From contig NZ_KB235896.1 in assembly GCF_000332135.1 (NCBI RefSeq), positions 1 to 64,000 on the forward strand: a stretch of 64,000 bases of DNA, read 5' to 3'. Below the pieces are notes generated by a model. It was not told where the DNA came from and searched no databases. It saw only the letters and a program-made list of their open reading frames with translations. The stretch's first letter is position 1. Each line of letters starts with the position of its first letter. Shown piece after piece: positions 57,334-64,000 of the stretch. The position numbers and the translations under genes were made by a program. This stretch comes from Anabaena sp. PCC 7108. GTDB taxonomy: Bacteria; Cyanobacteriota; Cyanobacteriia; Cyanobacteriales; Nostocaceae.

Positions 57334-59328
57334 TTAATTAACTTTCTTCAAGCATTCTTTTAACTCTTCTACCAATTCAGATAAGAACTCTGGCTGATAT
57401 TTAATTATCCATTCTGTGAGTTTTTTTGAGTGAGTGGTTTTCTTAAACTCTAATAGAGTTTCACAGAAGTTTTGGAACAAATTTTCAAGAATATTCGCCC
57501 CATGAACTTTAGACAACCAATTCTCATCTGCAACATCTTTTTCTTTGACACCTGGAAGCAAATAACTTTTTTCGGTTTTAATCTTCTCTAAATATTCCTG
57601 AACTTGATTTATAGTTATAGGTGTTTCTAGCCATACAGCTTCTTCATTAATTATTGCTGTTATTGCTTCTGGGTTAAGAAGGATATAATTTTCATACATA
57701 GGTAGTTTTAAAAACTTAAATCCTATCCTCTGTAAATCTTCAATCTGCTTGTCCGTTTTCTTTTCTCTATCAAATATAAATATAGATTTCTCTGGTATTA
57801 GGCTTATTCCTGATTTGAGTTTGTCATAAATATTAGCTACAAGAGAGGAGTGCTTACCATCAAGTAGCGCATCTGTACTTTTTACAGATAGAATTTTCAT
57901 GCCTTTCAATGGCATTTCTACTAGAAATTTATCTATAATTAGAGGAAAACATTTTTCCTCAGTCGGACCTTCAACCCAAAGAACACTATCAGCACCAAAA
58001 ACATCTGATAATCTAACTCCTAGTTCATCTAAAATTTCCTTTTGTAGATTTATATCTTTTGCATCTATGACTGATGTAGTTGTTTCACAATTTTCATATT
58101 TCAGCTTGATAATATTAGAAGGATCTGCTGTTGTGATAATATCTGGTGAATGAGTAGAAATAAAATATTGATGCTGGGGAAATTGTTTAATAGTCTTTAT
58201 CAGCTTTTTCGCTGCACCTGGATGTAAAAATGATTGTGGTTCATCAATAATTAATGTTCTAGGTTCTTCAGAATAAACTAGGATATATACAATTGCTAAT
58301 ACTTGACCAACTCCACTTCCACATGATGATAGAGGAAGTGATAAATCATCTTTGTTAAGTTGAGGATCTATTATCCAAACCTTAATTTCAACCTCTGAAT
58401 TATCTCTTGGTACTACAGAAATCCATTTTATTTCCTCCAGAATTTCTGAAACTAGTTTATTGAATTTGGCAAATGTCCCTGGATTTTTACCTTGCAATAT
58501 ACATATTGATTCAGCAAGATTAGAAGCATCTGATTTGAGTTGTTCATTATTTTCAAATTTGCAACTACCAATATTTTGACGTTCAGCTTTAAATCTGTAA
58601 ATACGACTTACAAAAATGTCAAATAGTTTGTAACCTATTGTCTCTTCGTTTTTGGGCTGATACTTCATAAAAGTTTTTTCTTGTTCATATTTTTCTTCTA
58701 TGTCGTTATAAATATCCACAACATGACATTCTTCAATATCCATGTTGTCATCTCCATATATAAATTTGTAAAAATGGTGGCTTATTTTATTAGAATATGC
58801 CCCCAAAATCATTAGTTCGTCTGTTAACTCATTATCAATTAGTCCATTGGGAAGTATAGTTACTGTTAGTTCTGTATCATCTGGATTGTCTATAAAATTC
58901 TTAAGTTTTTGAAATGCTTTTTTCACCAATTGATTAATTTTATTTTCACTATCATAATTGTAACCTTCTGCATCTCTTCCCATATCATATAGAGAAATTT
59001 CAACTATATCATCATCTACATCACCCTCTGGTAGAGGAAATAGAAAATTGGGAGAGTAATTTTTTATAAAATTTCGCAATTTATCTTTCTCAATTTGCAA
59101 AGTAATTTCTATTTTTGATTCTTCTTCTATCCTCGAACTCTTATTTGGTAATGTCTTTAAACTTTTATGTGTATGATCTTCTTTAAAATCCAGTGTCATT
59201 ACCTCAAGTAAAGATGTTTTACCTGCATTATTTTTTCCAACAATAATATTGACACCTGGCGCAAATTCCATTACCCCAGAGTCGAAATAAGACTTATAAT
59301 TATATACTCGCAGCTTCTTGATATACAT
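57334..59328 (-). CDS. OLD-family ATPase-Toprim nuclease
   Basis: 664-aa overcoming-lysogenization-defect type protein: an SMC/ABC-like ATPase fused to a Toprim nuclease. Walker A is VGKNNAGKTSLLEV near residue 32, the signature region is LSSCGSGVGQVLAI, Walker B is TLIIDEPQSFLHPG, and the H-loop is STHSPD. The Toprim half starts VLWVEGPTEEKCFPLI near residue 455 and has the Asp in IFIFDREKKTD. No UvrD helicase gene follows, so it is a class 1-like stand-alone OLD (not Gabija). Such proteins cleave DNA and are linked to phage defence. It neighbours a MazEF-like pair. Confidence 0.86.
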   Translation of the reverse strand: MYIKKLRVYNYKSYFDSGVMEFAPGVNIIVGKNNAGKTSLLEVMTLDFKEDHTHKSLKTLPNKSSRIEEESKIEITLQIEKDKLRNFIKNYSPNFLFPLPEGDVDDDIVEISLYDMGRDAEGYNYDSENKINQLVKKAFQKLKNFIDNPDDTELTVTILPNGLIDNELTDELMILGAYSNKISHHFYKFIYGDDNMDIEECHVVDIYNDIEEKYEQEKTFMKYQPKNEETIGYKLFDIFVSRIYRFKAERQNIGSCKFENNEQLKSDASNLAESICILQGKNPGTFAKFNKLVSEILEEIKWISVVPRDNSEVEIKVWIIDPQLNKDDLSLPLSSCGSGVGQVLAIVYILVYSEEPRTLIIDEPQSFLHPGAAKKLIKTIKQFPQHQYFISTHSPDIITTADPSNIIKLKYENCETTTSVIDAKDINLQKEILDELGVRLSDVFGADSVLWVEGPTEEKCFPLIIDKFLVEMPLKGMKILSVKSTDALLDGKHSSLVANIYDKLKSGISLIPEKSIFIFDREKKTDKQIEDLQRIGFKFLKLPMYENYILLNPEAITAIINEEAVWLETPITINQVQEYLEKIKTEKSYLLPGVKEKDVADENWLSKVHGANILENLFQNFCETLLEFKKTTHSKKLTEWIIKYQPEFLSELVEELKECLKKVN

Positions 59329-59476
59329 CTTGTGTCATTTATATACTCAGCTAATTCTATTATTGGCGATTTCACTTAATTTGCCAAGTAAAATTAAATA
59401 AACTAAGTATAGCAGTGTGTTAGACACTTGACAGATATTAATGATGCTAAAATACAAAAAACAAGGAGATAACATA

Positions 59477-59716
59477 ATGACATCAGGACATTTAGCAATT
59501 GTCAAAGACGGGAAGATAGAATTACTCGATCCCGTATTTATCCCCGAAGGAACAAAAGTATTTATTATTCCTATTGTTTTAGAACCTGATACAGAAGAAA
59601 GAGAAGATTGGGAAAATTTTTCTTTAAATAACTTAAATCAATGTTATGCAGAAAATGAACCGGAATATACTCTAGAATCAATACAAGAATATAATCCTAG
59701 TTATGAAAGAAGGTAA
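59477..59716 (+). CDS. Antitoxin of a MazEF/PemIK-like module
   Basis: 79-aa protein starting MTSGHLAIVKDGKIELLDP, with an acidic C-terminal half (EPDTEEREDWENFSLNNL) typical of an antitoxin that wraps a MazF toxin. The N-terminal EGTKVFIIPIVL is a beta-rich segment; the exact DNA-binding class was not identified. The start is set at ATG 59477, since AAGGAGA (59463-59469) lies 7 nt upstream; the frame extending to 59441 is not needed. Its end overlaps the toxin gene by 14 nt. Confidence 0.82.
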   Translation: MTSGHLAIVKDGKIELLDPVFIPEGTKVFIIPIVLEPDTEEREDWENFSLNNLNQCYAENEPEYTLESIQEYNPSYERR

Positions 59717-60047
59717 TATTATATTAACTCCTATTCCGCAAGCAAATGGAGAAATAAAAAACCGTCCTGCGCTGATTTTGAGAGAAATGCCAAAATATCA
59801 AGACTTTTTGGTCTGTGGAATCAGTACCCAATTAAAACAATATATTTCTAATTTTGATGAAATAGTTTCACCTAATGATGATGATTTTCAATCCAGTGGG
59901 TTAGTTAGTCAATCTGTGATTAGATTAAGTTTTTTAACTGTCATAACTCGTAACAGTATAATTGGCTCAATTGGCGCAATTTCAACAGAAAGGCATCAAA
60001 GATTATTAAATAATCTAAGTCAATATTTAGTTCAATCAAAGGAATAA
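59703..60047 (+). CDS. MazF/PemK-family mRNA interferase toxin
   Basis: 114-aa ribonuclease toxin. Family features are the N-terminal EGNIILTPIPQANGEIKNRPALIL strand set (an RPALIL turn), a beta-strand around DFLVCGISTQL, and the C-terminal SQSVIRLSFLTVITRNSII in which the Arg and Ser/Thr are expected active-site residues, then GSIGAISTERHQRLLNNL. It begins within the antitoxin gene, giving translational coupling. It would cut mRNA when released from the antitoxin. Confidence 0.86.
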   Translation: MKEGNIILTPIPQANGEIKNRPALILREMPKYQDFLVCGISTQLKQYISNFDEIVSPNDDDFQSSGLVSQSVIRLSFLTVITRNSIIGSIGAISTERHQRLLNNLSQYLVQSKE

Positions 60048-60114
60048 CTAATAAAAAACGAATACATAGGGAAGAAATGAGGAATAATCCAGCATTTCAA
60101 ACCCTTGCAAAATA

Positions 60115-60618
60115 CTATTCAGGAAGTTGCTTTTTCAAGCTTTGTAAAGAAGCCCAACGACTATCAATAATCTCCTCAGAACTAGCTACAGTATCCAAAA
60201 TACCTGGACATTTGCGATCGCACAACTGCCGCTGAGGAATAGCTAAACACATTTGCTCATACAGCCATTCTGTGGGATAAAAATGACCATCAGATGATAA
60301 TGTTTCCACTAAATCTTCTACAGCCACTTCCATTTCTAAAGGCAAGTGTTCTGCTTGATTAGGATTTTCATCTAACCAAATTATTTCTTTAGTATTAACA
60401 GCCAAACGTTGATTATATTGCTGTAAGCAGCGATTACAGGTACAAGTAATAATTGCTTCTGCCTGACTGGAAACTTCTAAGTAAGTACCCTGATGTTGGA
60501 CAAGGATAGTTCCACGCACCGGGGTTAAAGTTTCCAAACCAGGCAGAGACTCATTAACTTGAATTTCCTCTGTTCGCTCCGGGGCTTTGGTTAGCTGCGG
60601 AATAAAAATAGCGTCCAT
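60115..60618 (-). CDS. YceD family (DUF177) protein
   Basis: 167-aa DUF177 protein, related to YceD, which in bacteria and plastids is involved in 23S rRNA or ribosome-associated processing. It carries the Cys pairs TCTCNRCLQQYN and CDRKCPG, and an acidic LDENPNQAEHLPLEMEVAVEDLVE segment. YceD is often followed by rpmF, but no L32 gene is here. It is the last gene of the strand-wise cluster beginning at rpmH. Confidence 0.85.
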   Translation of the reverse strand: MDAIFIPQLTKAPERTEEIQVNESLPGLETLTPVRGTILVQHQGTYLEVSSQAEAIITCTCNRCLQQYNQRLAVNTKEIIWLDENPNQAEHLPLEMEVAVEDLVETLSSDGHFYPTEWLYEQMCLAIPQRQLCDRKCPGILDTVASSEEIIDSRWASLQSLKKQLPE

Positions 60619-60697
60619 AGGACTTGTGAGACATCCTCACGAAAAAGTAGGGTTGATGATCAGCAATTGTGCTGATACTACATCTTTAATTTTAGCT

Positions 60698-61231
60698 CTA
60701 ATAGCCCGGATCTGTCGGTGATTCCGTCGCCGGACGAACTACCAAAAACCGATGAGGTTCTTTACCCCGACTAAAGGTTTCTAAATCAGGAAAATCCTGG
60801 AAAAATGTGTGAATTTGTCGCCGTTCAGCCGAACTAAGCGATTTAATTTCCACCTCTTTACCAGTCAAGCGCACTTCTTGGGCTGCCGCTTCTGCTAAGG
60901 TGCGAATTTCCGCTTCTCGTCTGACACGATAGCCATTCAACTCAATGGTATAAGATGCCTGCTGCTCCTCTGGTTGGTTCAAGTTGAGAACCGAATTTGC
61001 TAAATACTGAATCGCATCTAGCACAGAACCATCAGCACCAATTAAAATTCTGATTTGTTCTGACATCAAACTGGTTTGATCAATTGTCAACCAATAGCTA
61101 TCCGTTTGCGGAGACTCTGCGTCTAACAACGGAGCAGGTTCCAAATTACACTTGACTTCAGTAGATATATTAGTGAAATGCAGCAGTGTTTTTAACCACT
61201 GCTCACCCCGCTGCATGGGAATATTAGTCAT
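60698..61231 (-). CDS. khpB: KhpB/Jag RNA-binding protein
   Basis: 177-aa protein with a KH domain (IGADGSVLDAIQYLANSVL, residues ~82-102) and an R3H domain near the C-terminus (RRQIHTFFQDFPDLETFSRG). It binds RNA with partner KhpA in other bacteria and is usually encoded after yidC, as here (YidC stop 3 bases downstream of this start). The N-terminal region (QWLKTLLHF) is the typical Jag N-domain remnant. Predicted role in RNA metabolism and cell-envelope homeostasis. Confidence 0.9.
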   Translation of the reverse strand: MTNIPMQRGEQWLKTLLHFTNISTEVKCNLEPAPLLDAESPQTDSYWLTIDQTSLMSEQIRILIGADGSVLDAIQYLANSVLNLNQPEEQQASYTIELNGYRVRREAEIRTLAEAAAQEVRLTGKEVEIKSLSSAERRQIHTFFQDFPDLETFSRGKEPHRFLVVRPATESPTDPGY

Positions 61232-61233
61232 GA

Positions 61234-62385
61234 TCAGCCTGTAGCTTTTTTCTTAGAACTTTTTGGTTCAAACGGCAACTTCTTCGGTTCGGCGCTGGCT
61301 GCTTGTTTTTCTTTCTCTTGTGTTTCCAGCAGCTTTTGTAATTCTTCTGGTAGTGGTTCGCGGGAAAGAACGTAAGTTTGTAAGGTTTGGAAAACGTTCC
61401 CAATTACCATATACATCAGCACACCAGCAGGGAGGGGGAAGAATAAAAACATCCCAGAAAAAATAACTGGTGTGATTTTATTTACTGTATCCTGTTGTGG
61501 GTTGCCACCGCTGGAATTCTGCCCGGAAAGCAATTGGCTAACATAAAGACTGATCCCAAAAAAGACGATCATCGCCACAATATCCCAGTGGATTGTGCCA
61601 TCTGGATCTTGTGCGCCAACTCTACCTAAAGCATCGATGAAGAGAAATCCTTTATCAGCTGCCAGTCCAGGGATAGAGCCTTGAATTGTCACATCTCCCG
61701 GCTGTAAGGCTTCTATATTACCTTCTGCATCAATTTTAACTCGATCTTCCCCTTTCATGATTTTCCATTCAGGGGTCAACTTAGTTTCTGGATGTTCTGC
61801 TAAGAGCAAATCAAATGGTTTGCCCTCCATTGTCTGATATTGGATTTTAGTCTTTTCTCCCACTGCCAACTTATTGCCACCAGGTAAAATCGCCGTGATT
61901 TTTGTGTGATCTCCATCCGCAATGTAGATGTTTTGTGGGGCAGTGGCAAAGGCTTGGGGTTGAATGCGTTCGATTTGTTCGGCAGGAAAGACTTCTAGGT
62001 TAACTGAGTAGTTAACACCAGCAAAAGGCGAACCCCGTAAAGTCGCAAATAGTGCTAGTAGTACTGGCATCTGTAGCAGCAGAGGCAAACATCCTGCTAA
62101 TGGGTTGCCAAATTCTTTTTGGACATTAACCATTTCCTCTTGCTGCTTTTGCGGATCATCTTTATAGCGCTCTTTGACTTCTGCTATCCGCTTTTGCATC
62201 AATGGTTGCACAATCCGCATCCGCCGCATATTGCGAATGGAGCCAGCACTCAGGGGATAGAGCGCAAAGCGGATTATCAATGTTAAGGCAACGATCGCTA
62301 ATCCATAGCTGGGAAAAAAACCATAGAAAAAGTCTATGATTGGTAGCATCACGTTGTTCGAGAGAAACCCGATACCAAAATCCAT
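61234..62385 (-). CDS. yidC: Membrane protein insertase YidC/Oxa1
   Basis: 383-aa thylakoid/cytoplasmic membrane insertase. The core Oxa1 fold includes [20 protein letters not shown] with the functional Arg of the groove, [20 protein letters not shown]-like cytoplasmic coiled segment, [21 protein letters not shown], and C-terminal membrane segments. A ~190-residue beta-rich insert (residues ~135-280) sits between them, as in other cyanobacterial YidC proteins. The Lys-rich C-terminus ([12 protein letters not shown]) resembles tails that contact ribosomes. Part of the rpmH-rnpA-yidC cluster. Confidence 0.95.
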   Translation of the reverse strand: MDFGIGFLSNNVMLPIIDFFYGFFPSYGLAIVALTLIIRFALYPLSAGSIRNMRRMRIVQPLMQKRIAEVKERYKDDPQKQQEEMVNVQKEFGNPLAGCLPLLLQMPVLLALFATLRGSPFAGVNYSVNLEVFPAEQIERIQPQAFATAPQNIYIADGDHTKITAILPGGNKLAVGEKTKIQYQTMEGKPFDLLLAEHPETKLTPEWKIMKGEDRVKIDAEGNIEALQPGDVTIQGSIPGLAADKGFLFIDALGRVGAQDPDGTIHWDIVAMIVFFGISLYVSQLLSGQNSSGGNPQQDTVNKITPVIFSGMFLFFPLPAGVLMYMVIGNVFQTLQTYVLSREPLPEELQKLLETQEKEKQAASAEPKKLPFEPKSSKKKATG

Positions 62386-62595
62386 TATTCTGAATTCAAC
62401 CTGAGGTACTGTAAACTGAACTAAATCTAACTTTATCTAAATCGTGATTTAGGCGCGACTATCACAAGCTACGGATAGCCGCACATGATTTGAAAAAAAA
62501 ATGCTAAATGAATGCTGAGTAAGTAGTCAAAGAGTAAAAAAGCCGCAAATGAGAAAGCTTTTAAACCAGAACTCATCACTAGAAACTCAGGACTT

Positions 62596-62985
62596 TTAAG
62601 ACTTGACACTGCTAGGTTCGGGGTTTTTAGCAGCGATTCTTTCGTTAATGTAGTCATAGACTTCCATAAACTTGGGAACAGCCCGCATTTCCAACCGAGT
62701 TCCATTTCTGAGGGTAAGTACCATATCTCCCCACAGACCAATGCCACGAGGGACTTTCACCACTTTGACAATTTCTGAATAAATTACATCAGTGCGATCG
62801 CCTCCCATCCAACCACCAATCACAGAAATTCGCCGATCAGTGATGCGGAACCGCAGCCACAATGCTCTCACTATAGACCCAATTGCCAATGGTATACCAA
62901 TGATGGTTAGCCCTATGAGCAGGTTGAGAACCAAATCTCCTATATGGGGACCACCCTCATAATAAATTTCTTCACGAATGCCCAT
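62596..62985 (-). CDS. PH-domain protein in the rnpA-yidC operon
   Basis: 129-aa protein with a membrane segment (LVLNLLIGLTIIGIPLAIGSIV) followed by a bacterial PH-like domain (FRITDRRISVIGGWMGGDRTDVIYSEIVKVV). It overlaps the upstream rnpA gene by 14 nt and lies ahead of yidC on the same strand, a position kept in many cyanobacteria. The function is unknown; membrane-protein biogenesis or lipid sensing is inferred from context. Confidence 0.86.
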   Translation of the reverse strand: MGIREEIYYEGGPHIGDLVLNLLIGLTIIGIPLAIGSIVRALWLRFRITDRRISVIGGWMGGDRTDVIYSEIVKVVKVPRGIGLWGDMVLTLRNGTRLEMRAVPKFMEVYDYINERIAAKNPEPSSVKS

Positions 62986-63394
62986 GAAAGACCTCAGCTT
63001 TTGCCAACAACTGCTCTAATTCTTGCAGAAATTGTTGGCTTACGCACTCCGATTCTGCTGTTGTTGGCTTAACAATTAACACTAACCGCCATCCTGGAGA
63101 TAATTTAGGCAACAATTTATACAAATCTGCTGTAATTTGCCGTTTAATTCGGTTGCGAATTACGGCTCGTTTACTAACTTTGGTGCTAATGGAAATTCCA
63201 ATTTGCGTGTTGGCTAAACTTTCATAATTAATTTCTGAGGAAGTATTGGGGGCAGTATTCAAAGAAGGTTCTTTTAAACGCGACGGACTTAAAGCTCTCA
63301 AAATAAAATGAGAACTATGTCGCCGAATTCCTTCTCGGAAAACTGCCTGAAAATCCTTGCGGGATTTTAATCTATGTGCTTTTGGTAAAGCCAC
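62972..63394 (-). CDS. rnpA: Ribonuclease P protein component
   Basis: 140-aa RnpA. It has the N-terminal AHRLKSRKDFQAVFREG, the central FILRALSP strand and the RNR motif AVIRNRIKRQITADLY near residue 82. A ~25-residue insertion (SRLKEPSLNTAPNTSSEINY) between two strands is longer than in E. coli. Binds the RNase P RNA to mature tRNA 5' ends. Follows rpmH, overlaps the PH gene by 14 nt. Confidence 0.94.
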   Translation of the reverse strand: MALPKAHRLKSRKDFQAVFREGIRRHSSHFILRALSPSRLKEPSLNTAPNTSSEINYESLANTQIGISISTKVSKRAVIRNRIKRQITADLYKLLPKLSPGWRLVLIVKPTTAESECVSQQFLQELEQLLAKAEVFHGHS

Positions 63395-63419
63395 AGCCGC
63401 ACTATTTGCTAGATTTACC

Positions 63420-63554
63420 CTAAACGCTCAGACGATGACGACCCTTTCTTCTCCTGGCGCTGATCACGTTTCTGCCGTCTGGTGTCCGCATTCTGGCGCG
63501 AAATCCAGAGGTTCTCTTTCTCTTACGACAAGTGCCGCCCAGTGTTCTTTGCAT
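63420..63554 (-). CDS. rpmH: Ribosomal protein L34
   Basis: 44-aa L34, read directly from the minus strand: [20 protein letters not shown] then [19 protein letters not shown] with HRLSV at the end. The typical rpmH signature RTxxGRxxIxxRRRKGRxxL is complete. The Shine-Dalgarno GAGGAGA lies about 5 nt upstream of the ATG (GAGGAGAACGGT). The [10 protein letters not shown] wording is typical of cyanobacteria. First gene of the rpmH-rnpA-PH-yidC-khpB-DUF177 cluster. Confidence 0.96.
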   Translation of the reverse strand: MQRTLGGTCRKRKRTSGFRARMRTPDGRNVISARRRKGRHRLSV

Positions 63555-63701
63555 ACCGTTCTCCTCTTAGACGATTTTTATAAAAAGTCACAATCTCCTA
63601 TCTTACCACTTTACAGGCGATAGAAACACATTTCTGGATAGAGTTTTGACATCCTTACCGACCTGAAGGTGCGGTGATTATTGTATTTCCCTGTTCCCTT
63701 G

Positions 63702-64000
63702 TTAAGATATACTGATAATCCATGAACCCAGATAACGCAGTAATGGCACATCACCTGGGGAAAGAATTTGACAGTTGAAATAGTAAACTCCTCCAAACGC
63801 TGGATTTTGAACATCAGATAAGACTAACTCAACAGCACTACCTGCGGGGACTGGTTCTTGGGGAAATATCTCCAGCACACGGCCTTCCTTATCCCATTTC
63901 ACTTCAGACAAGGGAAGGCTTTTACCTCTGACTCTGACTTCAACCTTTTTAGGATCAAAAGTTCCTTTGTAATAATTAGGATAGGTAATTGCAAATTGAG
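63702..64000 (-). CDS. DUF2808 protein, partial at right edge
   Basis: C-terminal part only. The frame is open to the window end and reads FAITYPNYYKGTFDPKKVEV, then the segment ending SEVKWDKEGRVLEIF and GGVYYFNCQILSPGDVPLLRYLG. This matches the cyanobacterial DUF2808 family of exported proteins of unknown function; the N-terminus and signal peptide lie beyond position 64000. The TTG at 63911 is an internal codon, not the start. Confidence 0.85.
   Translation of the reverse strand, partial: QFAITYPNYYKGTFDPKKVEVRVRGKSLPLSEVKWDKEGRVLEIFPQEPVPAGSAVELVLSDVQNPAFGGVYYFNCQILSPGDVPLLRYLGSWIISIS

Overview
The window is a 64 kb stretch of a filamentous, probably heterocyst-forming cyanobacterium (Nostocales type). 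This rests on cyanobacterium-specific genes (psb28, a CCB2/CCB4-type cytochrome b6f assembly factor, COP23, DUF2808, DUF3155, DUF3611 and KGK proteins, ycf46), many copies of the HIP1 octamer GCGATCGC, and dense intergenic heptamer repeats (STRR type) and small palindromic repeats. No rRNA, tRNA, CRISPR array or intact transposase gene was seen.

Layout. 0.6-6.2 kb (minus): a TldE/PmbA and TldD protease pair split by a Uma2 nuclease gene, then a four-helix-bundle protein and cysS. 6.3-12.3 kb: second Uma2 gene, a His-rich CobW/COG0523 GTPase, a secreted alkaline phosphatase, psb28, moaB and a GST. 12.3-17.4 kb: DnaJ-type chaperone, a small P-loop kinase, glgC, a GH13 amylase and an HNH endonuclease. 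17.4-25.6 kb: a KGK gene inside an inverted repeat, a U32 protease/hydroxylase, an ATPase plus DUF3226 (Toprim-like) two-gene unit resembling defence systems, an enolase-superfamily epimerase plus DUF1611 pair, and COP23.

26-34 kb is a type I secretion locus: an FG-GAP/RTX exoprotein, a PpiC-like foldase, an ABC exporter with an N-terminal cyclic-nucleotide-binding domain and a degenerate C39 domain, and an HlyD adaptor. 34-37.5 kb: two peroxiredoxins and a glycogen debranching enzyme, which with glgC and the GH13 enzyme gives the window three alpha-glucan genes. 37.5-40.5 kb is repeat-rich: a polysaccharide pyruvyl transferase, a DUF29 gene between direct repeats, nested MITE-like elements, and a small gene apparently killed by a stop codon.

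40.6-57 kb is mostly core: serS, DUF3611, CCB, DUF3155, a sensor kinase, an SLH protein and its SLH-less paralogue, sbcC, a PAS-GGDEF-EAL protein, an SH3 protein and ycf46. 57.3-60 kb is a small defence/TA island (OLD-like ATPase-Toprim protein and a MazEF-like pair). It abuts the conserved rpmH-rnpA-PH-yidC-khpB-DUF177 operon (60.1-63.6 kb, minus). A DUF2808 gene runs off the right edge.

The best candidates for something under-described are the ATPase-DUF3226 pair (20.6-22.4 kb), the KGK gene bracketed by 37-bp inverted repeats (17.4-17.9 kb), the MITE-like family with an observable empty site (40.0-40.2 kb), and heptamer repeats carried in frame inside cysS and the debranching enzyme.
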